From Clostridiales bacterium (GTDB lineage Bacteria; Bacillota; Clostridia; Peptostreptococcales; T1SED10-28): 12,000 bases of DNA. Below are positions 1-7,306 of this stretch, one piece after another. Each line of letters starts with the position of its first letter. Position 1 is the stretch's first letter. The translations under genes and the position numbers were made by a program. The notes under the pieces were generated by a model. That model did not search any database. It was not told where the DNA came from and saw only the letters and a list, made by a program, of their open reading frames with translations. The stretch is taken from positions 1 to 12,000 of the forward strand of contig SLKF01000283.1 of NCBI GenBank assembly GCA_007134725.1. Direction: 5' to 3'.

Positions 1-75
1 ATAGAATTAATATGTATTAACACGAACGTTAGATTAATTTATTAAAATTTTAATTCGAAGAAAGGGTTGGTCAAA

Positions 76-2022
76 ATGGAAATAGAACTCAAAGAAATAC
101 TCTCTAAGGATAAACTCTTTACACTGCCTCCTTGGACTCATCAAGAAAAGTATCTGAAAGAGATTTTATCCATTCACAGTTATATAAAATTCGTCTCTTT
201 GGTTGGTGTGGATCTGGGAGGAAACGATACCGATGAAAAAATCCCCGTATCTCTTTTTTTAAAGGAACTGAACAGCTTTTTAAAAGAAGGAGTACAGACC
301 GATGGTTCCAGCGTAATTTTACACAAAATTGCTACCTTAAATAATGCGAAGGTTGACTTGATCCCGGACTTAGATGTTAACTGGTTTGTGGATTACAATT
401 ATTATCATGATGATTTGAAAACCAATATGCCATTGGGCACATTAAGAATTCCTGCATTTCTAAAACATAATGAAAAAATGGTGGATTCACGCTCCATTCT
501 AAAAAGAGCAGAAAACTATTTCGAAGAATTTATGTTAGGGTCTATTGATAAATATAAAGAGGGACAGATGAAAGATCTTTATGAAAAGGGAATTCAAAAA
601 GTGATTTTAACCACCGCAACAGAATTAGAATTTTGGGTAAAAACCCCGGAAGAGTCTGCAGATGAAGAAAAACTAACGACTTCCCAGATGTTAAAAGAAC
701 AATATTGGAAGCGAACCAAAGGCAATGTAAGAACTGCTTTGGAAGAAGTGATGATCGTTTTAGAAGACTATGGATTCGGACCGGAGATGGCCCATAAAGA
801 AGTGGGTGGGGTCAGTGCAAAAATCGGAGTAAAGGGAAAATTCAATCATGTAATGGAGCAATTGGAAGTAGACTGGAAGTACAGTACAGCCCTTCAAGCA
901 GCGGATAATGAACTATTTATTCGAGAACTGATTGAAGAAGTATTTGAATACTATGGTTTGGAAGTAACTTTTTCGGCTAAGCCTATCGAAGGGGTTGCAG
1001 GAAGCGGAAAGCATACTCATGTAGGGGTTCAGTACCAGCTGAAGAATGGTAAGAAAATCAATGCCTTTGTTCCTGAAGATATTAAAACCGACTTCCTAAA
1101 TCCTGTGGGTTGGGGGGCTTTTATTGGGATTCTAAAAAATTATGATGTGATCAATCCCTTTATCAACTCCACCAATGATGCCTTTAATCGACTGAAGCCC
1201 GGTTTTGAAGCCCCGGTTTCCATTGTGGGCTCTGTAGGACATACGCCAAATATTCCTTCAAGAAACCGTACGGTTTTGCTGGGTCTTGTTCGGGATATTG
1301 TTAATCCTCATGCTACTCGATTTGAACTGCGCTCACCTAGTCCGAACTCCAATACCTATATCTATGTTGCCGCTATGTACCAATCAATGCTAGACGGTAT
1401 TAAAGAAGTGTTAGCAGGTAATCTATCGGCGAAGGAAATTGAAAGAGAGTATTCAAAATCGTTAGGCGAGGAAAAATTCTATTTGGAAAAAGACCGGGTG
1501 TATCGAAGTGAAAAGGATGTTTTTGACGATTATACGGAGGATGAACGACAAAGAATGTTTGGATTGTCTCCGGCTACGGTATGGGAATGCATCCATATTT
1601 TCAATCAAAACTATGAAAAAAAACTAATGCTACATCGAGGTGGGGTTTTTGAAGAAAAAATTATCCATTCTATTATTGAAGCAAATTTGGATATTTGGAT
1701 TAAAGAACTGATCGGTCGAATTTTACCAGAAAACATTGAACTGGTAAGAGCTTGCAAAAGACTCCACGGAAATCAGAATTTATCGGATTTGGATGTGGTA
1801 AACTGGGAAAAGATCAACAAAATCCGTTACGAACTGATGAAGGATCGACTGGATAAAACCTCGTTATTCTCAAAACTCAAAAAGGAACTGAAGGAAAAGA
1901 ATTATTTGGAAGCATCCAAACTTCAGCAGGAAATGCAACGAAATATTACGAATTTGAAAACTTTATATGGTGAGTACCGGAAAAATCTTATAGAAGACAT
2001 TAACGGATCGAATGATTTTTAA
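76..2022 (+). CDS. Long, atypical glutamine synthetase-family protein
   Basis: Predicted ATP-dependent ligase of the glutamine synthetase superfamily, cytoplasmic, 648 residues. Visible GS landmarks are GVQTDGSSV (residues 72-80, beta-grasp loop with D76), TELEFW (E183, E185), HKEV (H240, E242), LEVDW (E264), GSGKHTH (H313), NRLKPGFEAP (R372, E378), SRNRT and FELRSP (E417, R419). These match the metal, ATP and glutamate ligands of GSI. It differs from canonical GSI by about 200 extra residues, an insertion of about 15 residues between E242 and E264, loss of the QHE histidine, and a helical charged C-terminal extension from about residue 450. Clostridial genomes carry long proteins of this sort annotated as glutamine synthetase; relation to type III (GlnN) is uncertain because the APGQHE motif is missing. 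An in-frame TTG at 67 abuts the AAAGGG ribosome site, so ATG 76 (9-base spacing) is preferred. Family membership is sure; actual glutamine synthesis is inferred. Confidence 0.85.
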   Translation: MEIELKEILSKDKLFTLPPWTHQEKYLKEILSIHSYIKFVSLVGVDLGGNDTDEKIPVSLFLKELNSFLKEGVQTDGSSVILHKIATLNNAKVDLIPDLDVNWFVDYNYYHDDLKTNMPLGTLRIPAFLKHNEKMVDSRSILKRAENYFEEFMLGSIDKYKEGQMKDLYEKGIQKVILTTATELEFWVKTPEESADEEKLTTSQMLKEQYWKRTKGNVRTALEEVMIVLEDYGFGPEMAHKEVGGVSAKIGVKGKFNHVMEQLEVDWKYSTALQAADNELFIRELIEEVFEYYGLEVTFSAKPIEGVAGSGKHTHVGVQYQLKNGKKINAFVPEDIKTDFLNPVGWGAFIGILKNYDVINPFINSTNDAFNRLKPGFEAPVSIVGSVGHTPNIPSRNRTVLLGLVRDIVNPHATRFELRSPSPNSNTYIYVAAMYQSMLDGIKEVLAGNLSAKEIEREYSKSLGEEKFYLEKDRVYRSEKDVFDDYTEDERQRMFGLSPATVWECIHIFNQNYEKKLMLHRGGVFEEKIIHSIIEANLDIWIKELIGRILPENIELVRACKRLHGNQNLSDLDVVNWEKINKIRYELMKDRLDKTSLFSKLKKELKEKNYLEASKLQQEMQRNITNLKTLYGEYRKNLIEDINGSNDF

Positions 2023-2102
2023 ATTTAATCCCACTGTTTTAATAAGTGATTCCTGGGTATAGAAACTATAGGGTTCAGTCAAATATGAAAGGAAGTGTCA
2101 GG

Positions 2103-2483
2103 ATGTATTGCAGAAATTTAGAGAAGGGATTTAAAAAAATTTCCGATGCCATGAATCTTCAACAGTCTAAAGAGGAAGCAAGAAAGAAAGGACTGATCAA
2201 GGGTTTAGCCTTCGGTGCTCTTCTTGGTGCGGTACTCGGTGTGTTATATGCGCCGGATAGGGGAGAAGTCACCCGGCAAAAAACAAAGGATGAAGCCATT
2301 CGCTTAAAAGAGCAGATGGAAGAGCATTTTGAACATGGAAAAGAACGGGCCTCGGAACTCTTAGAAGAAAAAAAGGGTCGTGCGGAAGAAATCTGGTTAA
2401 GTACAAAAACCAATTTCACAGCAGAATCTGAAAGTGTTGAAGAAGAAATAGATTCTGATGATGAAGAACAAGTAAAGGAATAA
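2103..2483 (+). CDS. YtxH-family small membrane-anchored protein
   Basis: A 126-residue protein of the YtxH type: a short charged N-terminus, one glycine/alanine-rich hydrophobic segment at about residues 30-50 that ends in the typical LYAPDRGEVTR stretch, then a long charged helical tail very rich in Glu and Lys. The tail ends in an acidic run. Its role is unknown; family members are membrane-anchored proteins, and B. subtilis YtxH belongs to a general-stress operon (established). The frame is open from a GTG at 2046, but that lacks a good ribosome site. ATG 2103 follows AAAGGAAG at a suitable distance and gives the usual family length, so it is preferred; ATG 2085 is less likely. It lies 80 bases after the GS-like gene and 24 bases before the DUF948 gene, suggesting an operon with the latter. 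No clear promoter was found directly upstream. Confidence 0.8.
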   Translation: MYCRNLEKGFKKISDAMNLQQSKEEARKKGLIKGLAFGALLGAVLGVLYAPDRGEVTRQKTKDEAIRLKEQMEEHFEHGKERASELLEEKKGRAEEIWLSTKTNFTAESESVEEEIDSDDEEQVKE

Positions 2484-2507
2484 AAATTATTAAAAAGGGG
2501 AGATATT

Positions 2508-2897
2508 ATGGAGTTTACAATAGACCTACAATCAATTTTAATGCTTGTATTAATTGTCTTGGTTATTGCCATTGTGTTATTTGTGTTAAAGCTGGTACAA
2601 ACGATGAAGGGAATCAATAGAGTAATCGAAACCAACGAAAAAAATATTAATGCTACTATGGACAGTATCCCTATTATTACAAAAAATATTGAAGAGGTTA
2701 CTACAGGAATCAACGAAGAAATGGAAAACATCACGGGATCTATTGAAAGTGTCAGCAATACCATTGACACGACCACAGACTTGGTGGATACCTTAAACCA
2801 AGAAGTATTACAACCATTATTAGAGTTAGGGGCTTTGTTGATGACCATTAGAGATTTTATTCCGAAGAAAAAGAAGAAAAAGGGTTTATTCAAATAA
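2508..2897 (+). CDS. DUF948 (YtxG-like) membrane protein
   Basis: A 129-residue protein with one N-terminal transmembrane helix (about residues 9-30) and a long amphipathic, Ile/Asn/Thr/Glu-rich helical domain with recurring NI, SI and TI pairs, as in DUF948 proteins and similar to the helical spacers of chemoreceptors. The C-terminus ends in a lysine run and GLFK. DUF948 and YtxH proteins are encoded together in many Firmicutes (ytxG-ytxH in B. subtilis), which fits the gene just upstream, although here the order is YtxH first. Function is unknown; a role in envelope organisation or stress is only inference. The start is well supported by an AAGGGGAG ribosome site 6-7 bases before ATG 2508. 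A hairpin terminator follows at 2911-2938. Confidence 0.8.
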   Translation: MEFTIDLQSILMLVLIVLVIAIVLFVLKLVQTMKGINRVIETNEKNINATMDSIPIITKNIEEVTTGINEEMENITGSIESVSNTIDTTTDLVDTLNQEVLQPLLELGALLMTIRDFIPKKKKKKGLFK

Positions 2898-2910
2898 TAC
2901 ATAACTGTAT

Positions 2911-2938
2911 AAAAAAGCGGTTAAAGCCGCTTTTTTCT
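2911..2938 (+). terminator. Intrinsic terminator after the DUF948 gene
   Basis: A 10-bp perfect stem (AAAAAAGCGG at 2911-2920 pairing with CCGCTTTTTT at 2927-2936), a 6-base loop and a T run. Only four of the pairs are GC, so read-through into msrA is plausible. Confidence 0.8.
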
Positions 2939-2961
2939 TAAACCCTAAAGGAGGAATCCCA

Positions 2962-3444
2962 TTGAAAGAAATCGTGTTAGCTGCAGGTTGTTTTTGGGGA
3001 GTGGAAGCTTACTTTTCAAGAATAACAGGGGTGGTAAAAACCGAAGTCGGTTATGCAAACGGTAATACGGAAAATCCCACTTATGATGAAGTGTGCCATA
3101 TGAACACCGGGCATGCAGAAGCTTGCTATGTGAAATTTGATGATAGTGTGATATCTTTAAGTGACTTGCTCGAAAGGTACTGGAAAATTGTGGATCCTAC
3201 AGTATTAAACCGACAAGGTCCGGATACCGGTGCCCAGTATAGGACAGGGATCTATTTTATGGATAATAAAGATGAAGTAATTATTAAAGCATCTCTTCAA
3301 GAAGAGCAAAAACAATATAATAAAGATATTGTTACGGAAGTCAAACCCTTAGTAAACTATTATAGGGCGGAAGAAGTTCATCAAAAATATCTGGAGAAAA
3401 ATCCAGGAGGGTATTGTCATATTGATTTGTCAAAAATTGATTAA
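2962..3444 (+). CDS. msrA: Peptide-methionine (S)-S-oxide reductase MsrA
   Basis: Reduces the S-epimer of methionine sulfoxide in proteins and free methionine, using thiol reductant, in the cytoplasm. The 160-residue protein has the catalytic signature AAGCFWGVE with the nucleophilic Cys10, followed by [17 protein letters not shown] (H51, E53) and the DPT and QYRTGIY segments of the family. Additional cysteines are C45, C55 and C152; the last, in GGYCHI, is a plausible resolving cysteine. The catalytic codon is an ordinary TGT, unlike the selenocysteine (TGA) MsrA described in some Alkaliphilus-type clostridia. Translation starts at a TTG: AAAGGAGG at 2947-2954 lies 7 bases before it and no ATG fits. 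No MsrB domain is fused. It starts just after a terminator, so its promoter must overlap that hairpin or lie in the preceding gene. Confidence 0.95.
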   Translation: MKEIVLAAGCFWGVEAYFSRITGVVKTEVGYANGNTENPTYDEVCHMNTGHAEACYVKFDDSVISLSDLLERYWKIVDPTVLNRQGPDTGAQYRTGIYFMDNKDEVIIKASLQEEQKQYNKDIVTEVKPLVNYYRAEEVHQKYLEKNPGGYCHIDLSKID

Positions 3445-3450
3445 TGATGC

Positions 3451-3478
3451 TTGACAATTACGAACAATCCTTTATAAT
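3451..3478 (+). promoter_or_regulatory. Consensus sigma-A promoter of the tyrS T-box leader
   Basis: A perfect -35 (TTGACA, 3451-3456) and perfect -10 (TATAAT, 3473-3478) separated by 16 bases. Transcription would start near 3485, at the 5' end of the T-box leader. A strong constitutive promoter is expected when control is exerted by transcription attenuation downstream. Confidence 0.9.
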
Positions 3479-3484
3479 AGTTAC

Positions 3485-3734
3485 AAATAGTTAAATAAAT
3501 TATCGAACAGTGAAGGAATCAGTAGCAGAAATGTCGTCGCGAATTAGAGAGAAAACTGGTTGGTGAAAAGTTTTCCGGATAGATCTGTGAATTACACTCC
3601 CGAGTTCCGGCATGAAAATGCCGCGTATAAACTACGTTACGGTTATTAAGAGACATTCTACACTGTAGGATGTAATTAAGGTGGTACCGCGAGCTTTTCG
3701 TCCTTAGCATAGAATAAGGAGAAAAGCTTTTTTT
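3485..3734 (+). promoter_or_regulatory. T-box riboswitch, tyrosine-specific (UAC)
   Basis: Leader RNA that binds uncharged tRNA-Tyr and then allows transcription of tyrS. The signature T-box AAGGTGGTACCGCG is at 3678-3691; its TGGT pairs with the ACCA end expected of tRNA-Tyr. The distal part of Stem I is seen as GAAAACT (3551-3557) pairing with AGTTTTC (3569-3575) around a GGTTGGTGA-type loop, preceded by the AGAGA motif. The specifier loop reads GAATTACAC (from 3589), placing the Tyr codon TAC at 3593-3595 followed by a purine. The competing terminator is at 3692-3734. The identity of the downstream gene agrees with the specifier. The 5' boundary is set from the promoter. Confidence 0.93.
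3692..3734 (+). terminator. T-box-controlled leader terminator
   Basis: A 14-bp stem with one bulged G (AGCTTTTC-G-TCCTTA at 3692-3706 against TAAGGA-GAAAAGCT at 3715-3728), an 8-base loop and a seven-T run. It directly follows the T-box sequence, so it competes with the antiterminator that includes that sequence. Confidence 0.9.
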
Positions 3735-3806
3735 GTATTTAATTATATTAATACTATCAGCAGAGAATTTTTCGTTACCTAAAACAATCGATAGAGGAGG
3801 ATTAAG

Positions 3807-5036
3807 ATGAAAAATGTGTATGATGAACTGCAAGAACGAGGTTATATTGAACAGGTTATTCATGAAGAAGAATTAAAAAGTTTGCTGGAAAAGGAATCCG
3901 TAAGTTTTTATATCGGATTCGATGCTACGGCTCCCAGTTTAACCCTTGGACATTTTGTTCAAATGATGGTGATTAAAAGAATGCAACAAGCCGGCCATCG
4001 GCCCATTATATTATTCGGTGGTGGAACTACCATGATCGGAGATCCTTCTGGTAAACAGGATATGCGTAAAATGCTTACAAAGGAGACCATTAATGAAAAC
4101 ATTGAATACTTTAAGGGTCAGTTTCAAAAGTATATTGACTTAAGTGAGGAAAAGGCTATTGTAGTGAACAATGCGGATTGGTTACTGGACTTGAATTATA
4201 TTGATTTCATCCGAGAAATTGGGAAGCATTTTACGATTAATCGAATGTTAAGTGCAGAGTGTTATAAGTCCCGCTTAGACAAAGGATTAACTTTTTTGGA
4301 GTTTAATTATATGATCATGCAATCCTATGACTTTTTAGAGCTTTACCGTCGTTATAACTGTAAACTTCAAGTAGGAGGAAGTGATCAGTGGTCTAACATC
4401 ATCGGGGGATATGAACTTGTTCGGAAGCTGGAAAAGGATTCGGTGTTTGCGTTAACCTTTAAACTGCTGACAAATTCTGAAGGGAAAAAGATGGGAAAAA
4501 CGGAATCAGGAACCATATGGTTGGATCCGGCTAAAACTTCTCCCTACGAATTCTTTCAGTACTTGCGAAATGTGAACGATGCCGATGTGGAAAACTGCTT
4601 AATGCTTCTTACAATGATACCAACAGAGGAAGTAAAACGGCTTTCCGCTATGGAAGGAAAAGAAATTGAAAAAGCGAAAGAAGTATTGGCTTTTGAGACC
4701 ACCAAGCTAGTCCACGGCGAAATCGAAGCGACAAAAGCTTTGGAGACGGCAAGAGCCCTGTTTTCAGGGAAAGCCCAATCCGACAATGCACCGACTTCAG
4801 AAATAAATAGAGATGATTTTGCAAAAGGGATGGATATTTTAACTCTGCTCACCAAAACCGGCCTCATCAGTTCACGAGGAGAAGGAAGACGCCTGGTACA
4901 ACAGGGGGGAATTTATATTAATGAAGAAAACATAGACGACATTCATCATTTAGTGACTTTGGAAACGTTTGAAGAAGATAAATTAATGATTCGCAAAGGA
5001 AAGAAAATCTATCACCAAGTAAGGATTCATCCATAA
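3807..5036 (+). CDS. tyrS: Tyrosyl-tRNA synthetase
   Basis: Class I aminoacyl-tRNA synthetase that activates tyrosine with ATP and charges tRNA-Tyr, cytoplasmic homodimer. The 409 residues show the Rossmann core with [14 protein letters not shown] (HIGH-type motif TLGH, residues 46-49), GDPSGK, the tyrosine pocket and dimer segment [13 protein letters not shown] and QVGGSDQW, and the KMSKS-type loop KKMGKT (K228-T232). A C-terminal S4 RNA-binding domain lies at about residues 340-400, with [20 protein letters not shown]. Length is normal for the family. ATG 3807 has AGGAGG at 3795-3800 and follows the T-box terminator by 72 bases, so expression depends on uncharged tRNA-Tyr. It appears monocistronic, ending at a hairpin before the convergent glnA gene. 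Confidence 0.97.
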   Translation: MKNVYDELQERGYIEQVIHEEELKSLLEKESVSFYIGFDATAPSLTLGHFVQMMVIKRMQQAGHRPIILFGGGTTMIGDPSGKQDMRKMLTKETINENIEYFKGQFQKYIDLSEEKAIVVNNADWLLDLNYIDFIREIGKHFTINRMLSAECYKSRLDKGLTFLEFNYMIMQSYDFLELYRRYNCKLQVGGSDQWSNIIGGYELVRKLEKDSVFALTFKLLTNSEGKKMGKTESGTIWLDPAKTSPYEFFQYLRNVNDADVENCLMLLTMIPTEEVKRLSAMEGKEIEKAKEVLAFETTKLVHGEIEATKALETARALFSGKAQSDNAPTSEINRDDFAKGMDILTLLTKTGLISSRGEGRRLVQQGGIYINEENIDDIHHLVTLETFEEDKLMIRKGKKIYHQVRIHP

Positions 5037-5057
5037 ATTAACAACTTTTAAATACGT

Positions 5058-5091
5058 AAAAACCTTCTGAGGTGCTCTCAGAAGGTTTTTT
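5058..5091. terminator. Bidirectional terminator between convergent tyrS and glnA
   Basis: A perfect 14-bp stem (AAAAACCTTCTGAG, 5058-5071; CTCAGAAGGTTTTT, 5077-5090) with a 5-base loop. The A run on one arm and T run on the other give a T tract in both directions, so it can stop tyrS transcripts on the plus strand and glnA transcripts on the minus strand. Confidence 0.88.
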
Positions 5092-5134
5092 ATTTAAAGA
5101 TTCCTTTTGATTTTAATTGTTCATAAGATCTCGC

Positions 5135-6481
5135 TTAATAATAGTTTAAATATTTTTTTAGCTCCCAATCATGAATTTCCTGACTATACTCTTTCCATTC
5201 CGCTCTTTTTGCTTTGAGATACAAGTGAAAAATATGCTCTCCTAGAGATTCCTTCATAAAATCGCTTTTTTCAAGTTCATTAAGAGCTTCTCCAAGAGTC
5301 TCCGGAAATCTTTCGATTTTCTTTTCTTCACGAGTTTTGCAATCCATATCATAGGTGCATCCGTCAAAGTATGCGGGAGGTTCAATTTCATTTTTAATTC
5401 CATCAAGTCCTGCTGATAGAATTGCCGCAAGGGCTAAATAATGATTTGCTGTTGGATCAGGATTACGAAGTTCAACTCTCGTACCAGATCCACGAGTTCC
5501 AGGAATTCGAATCAATGGGGTTCGGTTTTCAACTCCCCAAGCAATATCTGTTGGAGCCTCATAACCGGGAACAAATCGTTTATATGAATTTACCGATGCA
5601 TTGGTAATGGCAGAGAAAGCCCTAGCATGTTTGATAAGACCACCGATAAAGTAATAGGCTTCTTGAGATAATCCAAGTTCATCCTCTTTATCTTCGAAGA
5701 TATTTTTGCCGTCCTTAAATAAGGATTGATTGATATGCATACAGGTTCCATGTGCATCTTTTAGGGGTTTTGGCATAAAGGTAGCATGCAATCCATGTTC
5801 TTTTGCAATGGTCTTAACAACTAATTTGAAAATAGAGATTTGATCTGCAGCTTTTAAGGCTTCTCCGTATTTAAAGTCAATTTCATGTTGTCCCGGAGCG
5901 GCTTCATGATGAGATGCTTCAATCTCAAAACCAAGTTTTTCCAGCATTAATACCATATCCCGTCGGGCATCTTCACCTAAATCCGTGGGAGACATATCAA
6001 AGTAACCCGCATTATCTTGAATTTTTGTAGTAGGATTTCCGTCTTTATCCCTTTCGAATAAAAAGAATTCTACTTCAGGGCCTACAAAATACTCATATCC
6101 ATATTCTTTCAGTTCTGCTAAGACTTTTTTAAGAACCCCTCTTGGACATCCGTCAAACGGTGTTCCATCGGTATTGTAAACATCACATATCATTCCTGCT
6201 GCTTTTCCTTCCGAGTCGGTTCTCCAAGGGAAAATCTGGAATGTGGATTGATCAGGGACTAGCACCATATCAGATTCTTCCACTCGCACAAAACCTTTAA
6301 TGGAAGAACCGTCAAACATCACTTCTCCGTTCAAAGCGGAATCCAGTTGGCTTGAGGTAATGGCAACATTTTTGGGTTTGCCAAAAACATCGGTGAACTG
6401 AAGATTGATAAACTTCACATTTTCCTCTTGCACCAACTGCTTAATATTGTCACTGGATAAATCACTACTTAAATCATTCAA
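5135..6481 (-). CDS. glnA: Glutamine synthetase type I (GSI-alpha)
   Basis: Makes glutamine from glutamate, ammonia and ATP; cytoplasmic dodecamer in this family. The 448-residue product shows VMFDGSS (D57), GPEVEFF (E136, E138), HHEAAPGQHEID (E193, E200), CMH (H249), KRFVPGYEAP, NRTPLIRIP and VELRNPDP. The adenylylation-site region of GSI-beta is absent. R66 in GFVRVEESD corresponds to B. subtilis Arg62, linked to glutamine feedback inhibition, so GSI-alpha behaviour is likely. The C-terminus resembles B. subtilis GlnA. One oddity is the loop KDAHGTCMH, where most GSI have FGxNGSGMH. The frame stays open to 6604, but the extra residues have no family match and overlap the promoter. AGGAG at 6490-6494 lies 8 bases from TTG 6481, the chosen start; TTG 6484 is the alternative. 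No glnR lies beside it. Confidence 0.95.
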   Translation of the reverse strand: MNDLSSDLSSDNIKQLVQEENVKFINLQFTDVFGKPKNVAITSSQLDSALNGEVMFDGSSIKGFVRVEESDMVLVPDQSTFQIFPWRTDSEGKAAGMICDVYNTDGTPFDGCPRGVLKKVLAELKEYGYEYFVGPEVEFFLFERDKDGNPTTKIQDNAGYFDMSPTDLGEDARRDMVLMLEKLGFEIEASHHEAAPGQHEIDFKYGEALKAADQISIFKLVVKTIAKEHGLHATFMPKPLKDAHGTCMHINQSLFKDGKNIFEDKEDELGLSQEAYYFIGGLIKHARAFSAITNASVNSYKRFVPGYEAPTDIAWGVENRTPLIRIPGTRGSGTRVELRNPDPTANHYLALAAILSAGLDGIKNEIEPPAYFDGCTYDMDCKTREEKKIERFPETLGEALNELEKSDFMKESLGEHIFHLYLKAKRAEWKEYSQEIHDWELKKYLNYY

Positions 6482-6507
6482 CAAAATCACTCCTAGATAT
6501 ATTTTTT

Positions 6508-6524
6508 TGGAATTATTTATTCCA
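6508..6524 (-). repeat. Small inverted repeat in the glnA leader
   Basis: TGGAAT and ATTCCA arms of 6 bases around a 5-base centre, lying between the candidate transcription start and the glnA ribosome site. It could be an operator or a small leader hairpin, but such a repeat in AT-rich DNA may be chance. It does not fit the TnrA/GlnR consensus TGTNA-N7-TNACA. Confidence 0.35.
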
Positions 6525-6539
6525 TTTACACTACACTTA

Positions 6540-6568
6540 ACTATATCATTAAGAAGATAATGCAACAA
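6540..6568 (-). promoter_or_regulatory. Candidate glnA promoter
   Basis: On the minus strand, TTGTTG (6563-6568) and TATAGT (6540-6545) are separated by 17 bases, giving a start near 6533 and a leader of about 50 bases before the TTG start. A second possibility is an extended -10 (TGCTATAAA, 6622-6630) without a good -35. Neither is proven. Confidence 0.6.
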
Positions 6569-6689
6569 CGTCAGTAGATAGCCGTAGAAGGGACTGGTTT
6601 TCACTCTGTTGGTCTTAAGTCTTTATAGCACGGTTTTCTTTAATAATCGTCTATTATTTGGTCAAATGCTTTAAAATAGTTGAAAATGA

Positions 6690-6733
6690 AATAACCTGGA
6701 GTAGCATCCATAAGGATTCCGCTCCAGGTTATT
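6690..6733 (-). terminator. Terminator after the ferritin gene
   Basis: A perfect 12-bp stem (AATAACCTGGAG at 6690-6701, CTCCAGGTTATT at 6722-6733) with a 20-base loop that itself contains ATCC/GGAT. On the minus strand it lies 27 bases after the ferritin stop and is followed by an interrupted T-rich stretch. It separates ferritin transcription from glnA. Confidence 0.7.
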
Positions 6734-6759
6734 ACTTAATCATTTAATATGTGTAGTAC

Positions 6760-7266
6760 TTAAGCTTGTGGTGGTACAAAAGTTCGTGTGGATAGTTCTT
6801 TGTCAAGCATAAACAATCCATTAGGATTATTGTTGATAAGTTTAAGTTTTCCTAATAAATCTGTCATTGTGGATTCTTCTTCTACCTGTTCGTCAACAAA
6901 CCAGTTTAAAAAGCTAATGGCAGGATAATTTTTTTCATCCATGGAAATATCCATCAAATGATGAATGCGCTTTGTTACAAATTGTTCATGTTCTAATCCC
7001 GCAGTAAAAACGTCAACCATGGACTCGAAATTGGTTCTAGGATCATCATAACCGGTAATTAGAACTTTGCCTCCCATTTCATTGATGAAATTAAAAAACT
7101 TCATTGCATGGAATCGTTCTTCCTCTGCTTGGACAATAAAGAAATTTGCAAAACCTTCCAGGTTTTGGTCTTTACAGTAAGCAGCCATAGCTAAATAGTA
7201 ATTGGCTGAGAAAAATTCGTGCTTAATCTGCTCGTTAAATTCTTCTAAAAGTTTTTCTGATAACAT
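6760..7266 (-). CDS. ftnA: Bacterial non-haem ferritin (FtnA type)
   Basis: Iron-storage protein that oxidises Fe(II) with oxygen or peroxide and stores the ferric mineral inside a 24-subunit cytoplasmic cage. The 168 residues form the ferritin four-helix bundle. All ferroxidase ligands of E. coli FtnA appear at the same positions: E17, E50 and H53 (in EEERFH), E94, Q127 and E130. The third-site residues E49, E126 and E129 are also present. No haem-binding bacterioferritin methionine is evident. Start ATG at 7264-7266 has AGGAGGG at 7273-7279. The gene is monocistronic, with its own promoter region and a hairpin terminator downstream, and is divergent from the HAD gene. A PerR-box-like sequence overlaps its -10 region, so regulation by peroxide or iron is possible. 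Confidence 0.95.
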   Translation of the reverse strand: MLSEKLLEEFNEQIKHEFFSANYYLAMAAYCKDQNLEGFANFFIVQAEEERFHAMKFFNFINEMGGKVLITGYDDPRTNFESMVDVFTAGLEHEQFVTKRIHHLMDISMDEKNYPAISFLNWFVDEQVEEESTMTDLLGKLKLINNNPNGLFMLDKELSTRTFVPPQA

Positions 7267-7306
7267 AAAAATCCCTCCTGTTTATTCATAATTTAATTTA
7301 GTGTAT

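Noticed and set aside
26..30. CGAAC-like PurBox core near the window start (around ACGAACGTT)
   Set aside because: Only one short core, no second box in the visible sequence, and the gene downstream is not a purine gene; too little to call an operator.
41..54. Perfect 14-base palindrome ATTAAAATTTTAAT upstream of the GS-like gene
   Set aside because: Made only of A and T in very AT-rich DNA, so chance is likely; no promoter can be placed because the window begins just upstream.
2159..2902. Minus-strand open frame of 247 codons over the YtxH and DUF948 genes
   Set aside because: It is antisense to two well-supported genes with good ribosome sites; its product is serine/phenylalanine-rich low complexity with no recognisable domain.
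2988..2990. Possible selenocysteine in MsrA, as in some related clostridia
   Set aside because: The catalytic codon in GCFWG is TGT (Cys), and no in-frame TGA is present.
3519..3863. Minus-strand open frame across the T-box leader and tyrS start
   Set aside because: It lies on the reverse of a structured leader RNA and a known gene, without a plausible product.
4556..4867. Minus-strand open frame inside tyrS
   Set aside because: Shadow of the tyrS coding strand.
5422..5607. Plus-strand 61-codon frame inside glnA
   Set aside because: Shadow of glnA on the opposite strand; no ribosome site or family likeness.
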